Source of the DNA: Marinibactrum halimedae
GTDB taxonomy: Bacteria > Pseudomonadota > Gammaproteobacteria > Pseudomonadales > Cellvibrionaceae
Direction of reading: 5' to 3'
Length of the DNA stretch: 64,000 nucleotides
NCBI RefSeq assembly: GCF_021234875.1
Contig: NZ_JAJQVM010000003.1
Location: 206,739-270,738 of the forward strand
Positions within the stretch are counted from its first letter, which is position 1, and every line of letters begins with the position of its first letter. Made by a program: the position numbers and the translations under genes. Below are positions 46,049 through 54,820 of the stretch, one piece after another. The notes under the pieces are model-generated. The model made no database searches. It was not told the origin of the DNA and saw only the letters and a program-made list of their open reading frames with translations.

Positions 46049-46390
46049 CTAAATGTCGATGGGAAACGACACGGATAAATCCTCAGAAATGTCTTCTGTG
46101 GGGACGAAGCTCTCATTTTCTTCGGCTGGCGACGTTTTCTCGGTGGATGCTTTAGCCCCGGCTCCTTTCGTTTCTGTTTTGTTCGGCTCTTTATTATTGG
46201 GCTTTGTTTTATTGGACACTGTTTTATTGGATTCTAATTTATTGGACTCTGTAGCCTTTTGATTGGTTTCTTGAGTAGCGGAATTTATAGCGTTGTTATT
46301 TTCCTCTGGTGTTGCCAGTGTTTTTTGTGGCGACAAAATAAGGAACATTGCGGCGAAAGCGATGAGAGAACGTGAGAATTCCTGAAACAT
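46049..46390 (-). CDS. small exported low-complexity protein
   Basis: A 113-residue protein with a signal peptide (about 1-26, MFQEFSRSLIAFAAMFLILS, cleavage near TLA). The mature part is Asn/Lys/Glu-rich with SNK-type repeats, then an acidic tail with alternating residues (EDISEDLSVSFPIDI). A longer frame to 46516 is only overlap with the gene upstream; the ATG at 46390 follows a GGAG site just past the SUMF1 gene. It may be a periplasmic linker of the envelope system. Function unknown. Confidence 0.7.
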   Translation of the reverse strand: MFQEFSRSLIAFAAMFLILSPQKTLATPEENNNAINSATQETNQKATESNKLESNKTVSNKTKPNNKEPNKTETKGAGAKASTEKTSPAEENESFVPTEDISEDLSVSFPIDI

Positions 46391-46394
46391 GTCA

Positions 46395-48578
46395 TTACTC
46401 CACATAGCGAGCGATACGGAAACCGACGGCAGGTTTGGGCTCGCTGCCGTAATCCCGATAAGACAACCGTAAATCCGTAATACTGCCACTGGACCAACTG
46501 GAGCCACGGATAACATGGTAATCCCCTTTTGCGGGGCCGACGGGGTCTTCTTCTGCCGCTAAAGATAGGCCGGTTTTGACCATGTAAAAATCATTCACCC
46601 ACTCTGCGGCATTACCGGCCATATCAAACAGGCCATGATGGTTGGATTTGAAGCTGCCCACCGGGGCGGTGACCACAAAACCATCATCGTAACTGGACTG
46701 GATGACGCCTAAAATCGGTGCACCACTGCGATCAGCAAAATTGCCGGATTTCGGTGGCGGTGGAAGGTTTTTACCCCAGGGGTATTTCAGCATGGTGCCT
46801 TTTTCAAAGCGGGCGGCCCAAGCCCATTCGGCTTCTGTGGGCAGTCGGTAGCCGTGGCTTTGAAGGTTGAAACCCGCTAGCTCGTCGCCGTTGAATTCAT
46901 AAAATGGGGGCAGTTTTTCTTGTTCTGAGAGCCAATTACAGAAGCGCGCGGCTTGTAACCAAGTGAGATTCACCGCAGGGTGACGATCGTTATTCAAACT
47001 GTTGCCTTTGACATGGCCCGAAGAGTGGCCGCGTAAAAAGCGTCGAAACTGTTCGTTGGTGGTTTCGTGAGTGGCGAGATAGAAGGGGCGGGTGAGCTGG
47101 ATGGCGCGCATCACCTCATTTGCTCGGCGGCCTTGCTCACGGCGCGAGGCACCCATATCGAAACGATCATTTGGCCGGAACAGTTTTAAGGTTTGGCCGG
47201 TGACGGTGGTGATGGTGGGTTTGATATTTTCCCACTTGGCTTCTTCTGTGGTTTTGAGTTTTGGGTTTAACTGCTGCTCCAGCCCTGGGCGAGGTAAGAC
47301 TTGCGTGAGGTAATCCACATGGCCTTCTGCCGTGACTCGAATACGGTGTTGGCGTGCAGGAAGTTCTAGGCGTTGGTCGGCACGGCCCATTAAGCGATCA
47401 TCTACATAAAGCAGGGCGTCTTTCGGGGTGGCGTTGATGCGAACGCTGCCAATCAACACGTTTAACTTGGCCGAGACCGAAGCGCTACCGCCCGAGGCGA
47501 CGGAAAAGGTTTTGTACGCGGGTTTATAGCCATCTTTGAAGAAGCGGACTTTCAAATCGTTGCCCGGTGCGATGGGGGCTTCCAAAGGCGTTTGGCCCAC
47601 GTATTGGCCGTCAATGGTGACGCTGGCCCCGCTGGGGGTGGAGTTGAGGGTGACGAGTCCATCGATTTTTTCTAACACAATTGCCCGGAGTGTTTGGTCT
47701 TGTTCGGCGGTAACCACCAATGGGTATTGTGCTGTCTTATAACCACTTTTACGCAGCTGCAAGACGTGCTCGCCTTCCAGCATTTCCACGTTGCTGGGGG
47801 TAGTGCCCAGGGTTTGTTCATTCAGCACAATGTCTGCGCCCTCGGGGATACTGTTGACCCGAATATTTGCCCACGCGGGGGTGAGCATTACGTTTAACGT
47901 TTGTTCTTGGCGTTTACCGGTCACCTCTAGAGTGCCTTTCGCTGTTTGAAACCGCTCACTGGTGAGGGTGTATTCGTGTGTGCCAGCGGGGATATCGTCA
48001 ATGCGGGTGCGATTATCGCCGGCGGCGCTACCATCGATAAAAATTTGGACTAAGGCATCCGGAGTGGTTTTCACCCACACGTGGCCAGGTAGAGGCTGCA
48101 TGGCAATGTCGATGGTTTGATTGGGGTTCTTCGTGATGACCAGTGGTTCGCTGTAGGGGTAGTGGTCAGGGTGCTCGGCGTTCAAGGTGTACTCGCCCGG
48201 CAGCAGTAAATAGTTATCTGCCAGTTGTAGGTGATAGCCGTCGGTAATACGGATCTCGGCATCCGCAGGGGTGGGGTAGACGATGAGCGAGCGAGCAGCA
48301 AAAAGGTACCATCCAATCGCAAGACACAGGATCAGCGCCAAAGCGATGGCAATATTCGTGGGAGTCATCGCCGAGGACGACTTGGTCGCTACCGGTTGAG
48401 CTGGGGCAAAAGGTGTGGCGCTGAGCTTTTTGGGGGTGAATGCGCTTGGGCTGAGTTTTTGAATACCCACTTCTTGAACTCCCGCTTCTCCCGTTGAGGT
48501 GGAATCGGGGTGTGGTGCTTCTGGGTTCGAATTCTCCTTGGGCTCGGAGTGTATGACGGTCTCAGAGCGGTGTTTCAA
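46395..48578 (-). CDS. membrane PEGA-repeat / SUMF1 (FGE-sulfatase) protein
   Basis: A 727-residue protein. A cytoplasmic Pro/Ser-rich tail (about 1-73), one helix (about 75-93), then about five PEGA-type beta modules (ANIRVNSIPEGADIVLNEQ; GLVTLNSTPSGASVTIDGQ; SVRINATPKDALLYVDDR) and a C-terminal SUMF1 domain (about 480-727: HETTNEQFRRFLRG, GYRLPTEAEWAWAAR, GNAAEWVNDFY, VIRGSSWSSG). In active formylglycine enzymes cysteines stand near the RGGSW motif; here serines replace them, so it is probably a binding scaffold. It precedes a small exported protein by 4 nt. Confidence 0.9.
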   Translation of the reverse strand: MKHRSETVIHSEPKENSNPEAPHPDSTSTGEAGVQEVGIQKLSPSAFTPKKLSATPFAPAQPVATKSSSAMTPTNIAIALALILCLAIGWYLFAARSLIVYPTPADAEIRITDGYHLQLADNYLLLPGEYTLNAEHPDHYPYSEPLVITKNPNQTIDIAMQPLPGHVWVKTTPDALVQIFIDGSAAGDNRTRIDDIPAGTHEYTLTSERFQTAKGTLEVTGKRQEQTLNVMLTPAWANIRVNSIPEGADIVLNEQTLGTTPSNVEMLEGEHVLQLRKSGYKTAQYPLVVTAEQDQTLRAIVLEKIDGLVTLNSTPSGASVTIDGQYVGQTPLEAPIAPGNDLKVRFFKDGYKPAYKTFSVASGGSASVSAKLNVLIGSVRINATPKDALLYVDDRLMGRADQRLELPARQHRIRVTAEGHVDYLTQVLPRPGLEQQLNPKLKTTEEAKWENIKPTITTVTGQTLKLFRPNDRFDMGASRREQGRRANEVMRAIQLTRPFYLATHETTNEQFRRFLRGHSSGHVKGNSLNNDRHPAVNLTWLQAARFCNWLSEQEKLPPFYEFNGDELAGFNLQSHGYRLPTEAEWAWAARFEKGTMLKYPWGKNLPPPPKSGNFADRSGAPILGVIQSSYDDGFVVTAPVGSFKSNHHGLFDMAGNAAEWVNDFYMVKTGLSLAAEEDPVGPAKGDYHVIRGSSWSSGSITDLRLSYRDYGSEPKPAVGFRIARYVE

Positions 48579-48603
48579 GCGACTTCCCCCGTTGTAGTGA
48601 TGT

Positions 48604-48642
48604 TATGAAAAGTATTTATGACAAGTATTTATGAAAAGCATT
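48604..48642. repeat. 13-bp tandem repeat, 3 copies
   Basis: TATGAAAAGTATT, TATGACAAGTATT and TATGAAAAGCATT follow directly in the gap upstream of the PEGA/SUMF1 gene. Confidence 0.9.
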
Positions 48643-48700
48643 GACGCTTTAATTATATTTTTTGCGCAAATTTAGTAACTGTTAGATTAAATATACTCAA

Positions 48701-50317
48701 TTAACCAGCGCTGGCAATTCTTTCCTCACATTGAATGGTGATAATCGGTGGTGAGCCACCGGCATTGATGGTGATGTCTTTGCGCACATCGCGGTACCCT
48801 TTACGGGTGCCAACGAGTGTGTAGGCGCCGGGTTTCAGTTCCATGGTGTGTTCGCTAAATATACCGAGCTTGCCTACGCGATAAAGGGTGACGTTGGTGA
48901 TGTTGTCGGAGCGAAGCTGCACGGTAATCGGGGTTTGTGCCTTAATGAGCGCAATGGTTAGCCCGGTAATTTGAGTGCTGATGCGTTCCCCTTTATTGGG
49001 TATGGCTTTGGCTTCGTTGAGCGTCTTACTGGCTTGTTGGTGGACGTTGGGGGCTGATAGCCGTAAAGGCTCATCAATGTACCCTTGCAGTTGTTTATCC
49101 AGTGTTAGTCGAGCTTTGGCGCTGATCTCGCCCACTTTCGCAGTAACGATGTTGCCATCAATGTTAAGTGCTGCACGATACGCCGTAAGGGCTTCTTGCC
49201 ATTGTTCATTGTCTTCAAAGGCTCTCGCTTGTTGTAACTGAGCGTTGATGGCATTTTGGGTAGATTGGTTTTGTGTTTGTTTTAGAGCGGCTTTGGCATC
49301 CGTTGCCTGAGGCTTGAGTTTCAAAGCCCGCTGGAAGTGCTTTCCGGCGGTGGATAATTGTTGTTGGTCTAACGCGCTGTAGCCAGACGACATGGCTTTG
49401 GCGAAGTCGCGATCAGTAATTCGTTGTTTTAATGCGGACTTTGCATCCCGAACTAGGTCAGATGTGGGGTCAAGCTTTTCTGCTGAAACAAGCTGCTCCA
49501 TGGCCAAGTCCAGCTCACGCTGCTCTTGCAGTTGTTTGCTTTGGGTAATTAACGGCAGTATTTCTTGCAGTGCCTGGGCTTTGACCATGGCGGCTTTGGT
49601 TTCGTTATGCGCAGGGTTCACCGCCAAGGCTAAGCTCAGGTGTTTGAGCGCCTGCTCAGCGTCATGGACGTTAAGGGCTTCTAAGCCCAGATTCAGGTTT
49701 TCTTCCAGAACAACATCCGACTGTGCCAGTAAGGCGTCAAACTGGCTCAGTGCGGTGCGGTAGCTTGCTTTGGCGGTCTCGAACGCTCTCTGACGATAGT
49801 GTTCATCGCCGATGGCAGCTGAGGCCATTGCACCTTCAAACCCTTCTTGATTCCACTGGTTGACTTGCCGCTTTTCTAACAGGCGTTGTTTGTCCAAGAG
49901 TTTGGCAAGAATATCTTGTGCTTCGCGACGTTGTTTGGCCAGTTGTGCCTCACTCCATGGGCTTTCGGCGGGCCCTTTTGCTGCCACGCTTGCGGCGGCT
50001 TCTGCTGATGTTTTGGGGGTTGAAGCTGGTTCAGGGGTGTTTGTGGTTTGGCCGGGAGAGGAGACCCAAGACGGCAATAAGAAGATGACCACCAGCATCA
50101 GTGCGACGAGCGCGACCATTCCGCCCACCGCTGTTGGGTTTTTCCACCATGGCGGGGCGGGCTCCATTGTCGCTGTTGCCGCCCAAGGGGGTGGTTCGGA
50201 TTGCCCTGTTTGTTGAGGTGGAGGGTATGCTGCCTCATGGGAGGCAGTGTTGGATTTTGTCTCTACGGTGTCGGTATCAGGGCGTTCCGGGTTTTTCTCG
50301 GTTGCTGTGGAATTCAA
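48701..50317 (-). CDS. membrane TPR protein with PEGA-like C-terminus
   Basis: A 538-residue protein with a Pro-rich cytoplasmic N-terminus (PPPQQTGQSEPPPWAA), one helix (about 62-82) and a periplasmic part with TPR-type repeats (about 165-390: HLSLALAVNPAHNETKAAMV; HFQRALKLKPQATDAKAAL; AYRAALNIDGNIVTAK). The C-terminal 60 residues look like a PEGA module (KLGIFSEHTMELKPGAYTLV, RDVRKDITINAGG). The topology is the same as in the PEGA/SUMF1 protein, with which it shares direction and neighbourhood. It probably acts as a periplasmic scaffold. Confidence 0.87.
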   Translation of the reverse strand: MNSTATEKNPERPDTDTVETKSNTASHEAAYPPPQQTGQSEPPPWAATATMEPAPPWWKNPTAVGGMVALVALMLVVIFLLPSWVSSPGQTTNTPEPASTPKTSAEAAASVAAKGPAESPWSEAQLAKQRREAQDILAKLLDKQRLLEKRQVNQWNQEGFEGAMASAAIGDEHYRQRAFETAKASYRTALSQFDALLAQSDVVLEENLNLGLEALNVHDAEQALKHLSLALAVNPAHNETKAAMVKAQALQEILPLITQSKQLQEQRELDLAMEQLVSAEKLDPTSDLVRDAKSALKQRITDRDFAKAMSSGYSALDQQQLSTAGKHFQRALKLKPQATDAKAALKQTQNQSTQNAINAQLQQARAFEDNEQWQEALTAYRAALNIDGNIVTAKVGEISAKARLTLDKQLQGYIDEPLRLSAPNVHQQASKTLNEAKAIPNKGERISTQITGLTIALIKAQTPITVQLRSDNITNVTLYRVGKLGIFSEHTMELKPGAYTLVGTRKGYRDVRKDITINAGGSPPIITIQCEERIASAG

Positions 50318-50362
50318 GCAATGCCTTCCTTTTGGGTCGTGGTTGTCGGGCGATTGAGTTAC

Positions 50363-51607
50363 TTACGGTCGAGTCGTAGGCTCAGATTGAGAAAGCACAC
50401 CACCGGTTTCAACTCGATAGATATCACGCAAAATTTCACGCCATTGTTCGTATTGGTTTTCGACGCTGCCAGAGAGGGTAATGGTGCGATCTTCAAGCTC
50501 GATGAAATGCGGCTCCATATCCGATTCTAAGGAGTACCCCAGTTCTTGGAGGGCTTCGACGTGCATTTTTGCGTCTGAGCGTCGATCAAATCCGTCTTTA
50601 ATTAGATACCCACCCCCAATGACGCCAATTTGTCCGGCGGCGGCTGCACTACCACTGCCAGAGCCTGCGGCCATAATACCGCCAACAACCGCTGCCACAC
50701 CGGCGATGGTGCGGTTGCGAGATTGGGATTTCAATTCGCGAATGGCCATGGCTTCTTGGTAACTTTGGCTACGCCATTGATCGTAGGGGGTTTCCATTTC
50801 ACGCACAAAACTGCCGTAGTACTCTTGTAGAGTATCGACAAATAAATAGTCTCTTTCACGAATATTGCGGATACGTTCTAGCATAGGGTCATTGTTCGCG
50901 GGCAGGCGATGAATTTCATAGATGCCCTCTTTGTTGACCGACACATGTTGTTGGAACGCCTCTGGAGAAAAGTCTTTGGCAAACTTAAGTTCAGTAATGA
51001 CGCGTAAATTTTGCAGCTCGACACTGCGCATTTTGCGTTTGTAAGTCAGTAAATCGTTGGCGATTTCATTATAGACGCCGCTGAATGGGTCATTGGGGGC
51101 GTTCACTTTTCGGTCATAGCTATAACGACTGGCTTTGCGCTTGTACTCTTTGGTGAACCAGGTTTTGCCTGAGGAGTCGGTGGCATTAACTTCCAATACC
51201 AATAGTTCGCCGTCGGACTCTTTGATATCGCCAGTGACCAATACGTCCACAGCGGCGGAACCATTGGGTACAACACGTACAGCCCCCCAAGCGGCGCTGC
51301 GTTGCATAGCGTCCATCAATTGATAGGGCATGTAATGGCTTTCGGCTTTGCGAATTTCAGGGAAGACGATGGCATCATCGTCATCGATATTCTCGATGCC
51401 TGGATCGAAGACAACAATTCCTACATCCAATAGCTCGTTTTCGGCAATGTATTGATTTTCTAATTGCAGTTGCGTTTGATTAGTAGATTTGACGACGGTA
51501 GTGGCGCACCCTGAAAGAACGCCGATGAAGACAACGACGATGGCAGCACACCATGGTTTGATGTTGAGTGTGCTGGCTGAGAGTGGGGGCATGGACGCAT
51601 TGGACAT
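50363..51607 (-). CDS. lipoprotein with glycine-zipper segment
   Basis: A 414-residue lipoprotein (lipobox VLSGC, Cys34). The N-terminal half (DVGIVVFDPGIEN...VDVLVTGDIKESDGELLVLEV) resembles the small-lipoprotein folds that assemble at the outer membrane, with a possible beta-alpha layout like CsgG. In the middle a Gly/Ala-rich segment (IAGVAAVVGGIMAAGSGS) could be a glycine zipper. No enzyme motif was found. It lies within the envelope operon, 45 nt before the TPR/PEGA gene. Confidence 0.78.
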   Translation of the reverse strand: MSNASMPPLSASTLNIKPWCAAIVVVFIGVLSGCATTVVKSTNQTQLQLENQYIAENELLDVGIVVFDPGIENIDDDDAIVFPEIRKAESHYMPYQLMDAMQRSAAWGAVRVVPNGSAAVDVLVTGDIKESDGELLVLEVNATDSSGKTWFTKEYKRKASRYSYDRKVNAPNDPFSGVYNEIANDLLTYKRKMRSVELQNLRVITELKFAKDFSPEAFQQHVSVNKEGIYEIHRLPANNDPMLERIRNIRERDYLFVDTLQEYYGSFVREMETPYDQWRSQSYQEAMAIRELKSQSRNRTIAGVAAVVGGIMAAGSGSGSAAAAGQIGVIGGGYLIKDGFDRRSDAKMHVEALQELGYSLESDMEPHFIELEDRTITLSGSVENQYEQWREILRDIYRVETGGVLSQSEPTTRP

Positions 51608-51639
51608 AGTGGATTACCTAGTGAGTCATTTGCCTGTTT

Positions 51640-51719
51640 TTAACTTAGTCATACGTTAATTAAGTCATACGTTAGTTAAGTCATATGATTAATTTAGTCA
51701 TACATTAATCAAGTGACAG
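51640..51719. repeat. 16-bp iterated repeat, 5 copies, in operon leader
   Basis: Variants of TTAATTAAGTCATACG are repeated five times (16-17 bp spacing), immediately upstream of the glycine-zipper lipoprotein gene. The regular spacing of one and a half helical turns could also suit protein binding. Confidence 0.85.
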
Positions 51720-51749
51720 AGCCATAAACCGCTTAATGGGTTTTTGGGT

Positions 51750-52949
51750 TTATTGGCTTTGATTTTTGTATTTTCGGTATTCTTCCCAGAGCTTTTCTCT
51801 CAGTACCGGGTCGGTTTCTTTCATCGCCGCTTCTCGAATTTGGCGGGCAACGACGTCATCGTCGCTGCCATCGGGAATATCTGCAGGGGGGGCGGATTGT
51901 CCACCTTGGTGGTTGTACTCCCCTTGCCGATTATCACCTGGGCCTTCTGGGCGTGTGCCGTTACCGGCTGAGCTGGATTCATAAGCATCGTTGACACCAC
52001 CCATGCCTCCCCCACCACCGCCTTCACCAGAAGAGTCCTCTTCGTATAAAGGGCCAGTAACAGGGTCGTCTAAGTCTTCTTCACTGCCATTTTCATTGCG
52101 GCGATTTTGTATGTACTCGCGTTCTCGCAAAATCATACCGTCGTAACTGGCAATGGAGCCTTCTAGAACGGATTCCATCTGCGCGACCCGTTCACGATCC
52201 GTCATTACAGGTTCGTTACCCGGTGAGCCGCCTCCAGCACCGCCTTCCGTTCTACTATCATCCGCGCTACCGCCACCTGCGCTACTGGCTTCACTGGAGG
52301 CATTGGCACTGCTTGAGCTGCTGGTCTCTTCTGAAAAATCAATGTCATCGCTGGGGTTGGATTCTTCATCTAGGCTGGGTGGTTCGTTAGAGGCGTTATC
52401 GCCGCTGTTGTTGTCAGAGGGCCATTGGCTGCTTTCTTGGCTGTCGCTTTCGCTGCCGCCACCAGATTGGTTTGAATCACGTCCATTGGGGCCTGGGTTG
52501 TTGGGGGCTGAGCTACCAGATTGCCCGCCAGAAGGAATGGCACCTCCAACAGGCACACTGACGCCACCTGCCGTCACTGTCGCACTAGCAGAACCTGCAC
52601 TGGGGCTTGATGCAGAAGGACTGGATGCACCTGCACTCGATGAACTGCTGGAACTTGATGAGCGACTGCTCGATGACGAACTACTCGATGAAGAGCTACT
52701 TGACGGTGAGCTTGAGCTACTACTGCTACTGGAAGGTGAGCTGCTTGATGAAGATGAGCTGGACGGTGAAGGCGGAGTGGGTAGAGAGGCTTGGCTTTGT
52801 GTGTTTTGGGTTTGACACCCGGCTAACAACACGGCGGTAGAAAAAAAAGAAGCCACAAGCACCATGGAAAGCGATGCAGGAATGGGGCGACGACGAAAAA
52901 TCTTTGAGGGTAAAAATGTTAGGTGTGTAGCCGTATTTGAACGTGTCAT
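51750..52949 (-). CDS. poly-serine lipoprotein
   Basis: A 399-residue lipoprotein (lipobox LLAGC). A Ser-rich region (about residues 60-120) of long Ser tracts broken by Pro, Arg and Ala follows the signal, then Gly/Ser/Asp/Asn low-complexity sequence. Only the last 130 residues look ordered: MTDRERVAQMESVLEGSIAS, ARQIREAAMKETDPVLREKL and a charged helix at the end. Poly-Ser linkers are typical of secreted proteins in Cellvibrionales. The GTG at 52979 is an alternative, but the ATG at 52949 has a GAGG site at ideal distance. It probably spans the periplasm or coats the surface. Confidence 0.82.
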   Translation of the reverse strand: MTRSNTATHLTFLPSKIFRRRPIPASLSMVLVASFFSTAVLLAGCQTQNTQSQASLPTPPSPSSSSSSSSSPSSSSSSSSSPSSSSSSSSSSSSSRSSSSSSSSSAGASSPSASSPSAGSASATVTAGGVSVPVGGAIPSGGQSGSSAPNNPGPNGRDSNQSGGGSESDSQESSQWPSDNNSGDNASNEPPSLDEESNPSDDIDFSEETSSSSSANASSEASSAGGGSADDSRTEGGAGGGSPGNEPVMTDRERVAQMESVLEGSIASYDGMILREREYIQNRRNENGSEEDLDDPVTGPLYEEDSSGEGGGGGGMGGVNDAYESSSAGNGTRPEGPGDNRQGEYNHQGGQSAPPADIPDGSDDDVVARQIREAAMKETDPVLREKLWEEYRKYKNQSQ

Positions 52950-53530
52950 TGGTCCGACCTCATTGTTGGTGTCGCCCACTTTTGAGTTCAGTACTTGTTT
53001 ACATTCCGTACGTCTATGAATTCCGTACGCTTATGAATTCAGTACCTTGCTTTAATGTCATTCTTTTAATGTTAATACTGTATGCCTGTGTTTTTTATAT
53101 CATACACATCATTTTATCTTACTTTTTTTATGTTGTGTCTGTCATGGACTACTTCATCATGTCACAGGTAACTTATAAAGACCTCATGAAATTCTCACGA
53201 AGACAATATGGCAAAAATGACAAGATAATAACGGCACGGTAAAAGCGACGACCATTTTGCTACAACTAAGACAACACCACAGAATATTTGTTTGTATTTT
53301 ATTTGAGTCATCGTCTGCATTGGTGGGATGGGCGTTAAAGATTACGCTATAAACCAGTGGTGTGTGGATCAGCATGACAACGAAGCGCAAGCCACCCTCT
53401 GCCCTCCGCTATACATCATCACTTTGTTGTCGCAGAGTATAACGATGAGTGCTTGCTTTATCGTTGAAAATGCATTGTATGCCAAAGCGCTGTTTTAAAC
53501 TGAATGGCCCATTCGTGCAGTATGGACACA
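52950..53530. other. 580-bp intergenic region within the envelope cluster
   Basis: This gap separates the TPR-TonB gene from the poly-Ser lipoprotein gene and probably carries a promoter for the rest of the operon. Apart from a 17-bp tandem repeat no gene was recognised; a 101-codon plus-strand ORF is hydrophobic, lacks a ribosome site and was not called. Confidence 0.5.
52986..53046. repeat. 17-bp tandem repeat, about 4 copies
   Basis: GTTCAGTACTTGTTTAC, ATTCCGTACGTCTATGA, ATTCCGTACGCTTATGA and a partial ATTCAGTACC stand head to tail, just upstream of the poly-Ser lipoprotein gene. Confidence 0.85.
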
Positions 53531-54820
53531 CTAACTTTTTTTAACGGGGTAGATGTACCGATGAACAATGTGTTTGGTTTCGACTGCTTCGCCTTCTATC
53601 AACTGAGGGCGAAAGCGGGTAGAGCGCAGGCTTTTACGGACACGGGTTTTTAGGCCAACATTTTTTTGGGGGTGGGCTTCCAGAATTTCCACGCGGCGCG
53701 CTTGGCCTCGTGCAGAAACATCAAATTGCACCAACACATATTCGTGAGGTTCGTTATTGTCGGGCATTTGGGTTTTGACGACGGGCATGTCAGGAAGTGC
53801 GCGGGGCTCTTTAAATAGTGATTGGGAAAAAGGACTGGAGAGTTTATGTTCGGTAATATTGCTGTAAGCGGTTTTGTATTCAGCGAAGGCCGAGTGTGGG
53901 CGATCAAACATCATAAACCAATCGCCTAACTGTACTCGTGCTTTGATTTTCTCTTCTATTGGGGCATCTTCTTGCTGGTCATAAATTTCCACCATGCGCG
54001 TTAATGCTGCTTTGCCATTGTAATAAGCGTTGAGAATATATTGATCTAAACGGGCTTTTTTTTCGGCTTCGGCTTGAGCTGATGTCGATATTGGTGCCAT
54101 TCGGTTTTGTTCTTGGCTTAAGGTAGCAAGATAATAATTAGACACCGCAAGCCCTTTAAGAGGGTTAATCATTCGAATGTCGTGGCTGCCATAATTTTCA
54201 TCGATAATATTGACTGCCATACGATATAAATTATGGGCACTGACTAAGTGATTACTGACAGAAGAGGAGTCCAGTGAGTAGGCATTTAAATGCCAGTGAC
54301 TGAGCTTTTCAATGACGGGCAACATGCGTGGGTCGCCGTCCCCATAATTACGCTGATGTAACCAATAAAAGTGTTCGTAACGATCGCTGGCGGCTTTCCA
54401 ATCCCCTACGGCAACATGGCTTTCAATCATTCGCTCAAGTACGGCGATTTGGTTCAAATTATAGAGACCGCCGTGAATACGTTCTACATGAATTGCACGC
54501 TTAAAGGCCTCTACGGCGGCTTCGTGATCACCATTTTCTTGATAGCTGGAGCCCAATGAAACCAGATGCTCTGATAAGTCGGCACTGTAAGCACCTTGTT
54601 CAGACTCGATGCGTGCAATTTCATCGAGTACGTCAACACTGCTGGCCCCTTGAATCGGGATTTGTGTTGAACCTGGGTGGGCAATGGCTCGCGGGCTGAT
54701 TTCAGACAAGCTAGAAGCACCGGTGGGTGTTGTCGCCAATGAGGTGATGAGCATGACAAGGGTTGTCAACGAAAACGCAGTGAATTGTGTGCTTAAATGA
54801 GCTTTGGTTCGGGTTCTCAT
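53531..54820 (-). CDS. exported TPR protein with TonB-like C-terminal domain
   Basis: A 429-residue exported protein. The signal peptide is about 1-35. TPR repeats fill the middle (LVSLGSSYQENGDHEAAVEA, and VAVGDWKAASDRYEHFYWLH). The last 80 residues fit the TonB C-terminal domain: HEYVLVQFDVSARGQARRVE, RVRKSLRSTRFRPQLIEGEA. In TonB-type proteins this domain contacts outer-membrane partners; here it lacks the usual N-terminal anchor helix except the signal. The ATG at 54820 has a GAAGGA site and is preferred to the TTG at 54838. It heads the envelope cluster. Confidence 0.85.
   Translation of the reverse strand: MRTRTKAHLSTQFTAFSLTTLVMLITSLATTPTGASSLSEISPRAIAHPGSTQIPIQGASSVDVLDEIARIESEQGAYSADLSEHLVSLGSSYQENGDHEAAVEAFKRAIHVERIHGGLYNLNQIAVLERMIESHVAVGDWKAASDRYEHFYWLHQRNYGDGDPRMLPVIEKLSHWHLNAYSLDSSSVSNHLVSAHNLYRMAVNIIDENYGSHDIRMINPLKGLAVSNYYLATLSQEQNRMAPISTSAQAEAEKKARLDQYILNAYYNGKAALTRMVEIYDQQEDAPIEEKIKARVQLGDWFMMFDRPHSAFAEYKTAYSNITEHKLSSPFSQSLFKEPRALPDMPVVKTQMPDNNEPHEYVLVQFDVSARGQARRVEILEAHPQKNVGLKTRVRKSLRSTRFRPQLIEGEAVETKHIVHRYIYPVKKS

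Noticed and set aside
46391..46516. Longer start for the small exported protein
   Set aside because: The extension only reads the end of the PEGA/SUMF1 gene in another frame; the ATG at 46390 has a ribosome site and gives a proper signal peptide.
49392..50530. Several plus-strand ORFs of 88-123 codons
   Set aside because: They are Cys/Ser/Arg-rich antisense frames of the TPR/PEGA gene and its neighbour, caused by high-G+C codon bias there.
52153..52815. 220-codon plus-strand ORF rich in Leu/Glu/Asp
   Set aside because: It is the antisense shadow of the poly-Ser lipoprotein gene; repeated Ser codons read as Leu/Asp/Glu on the other strand, with no ribosome site or family match.
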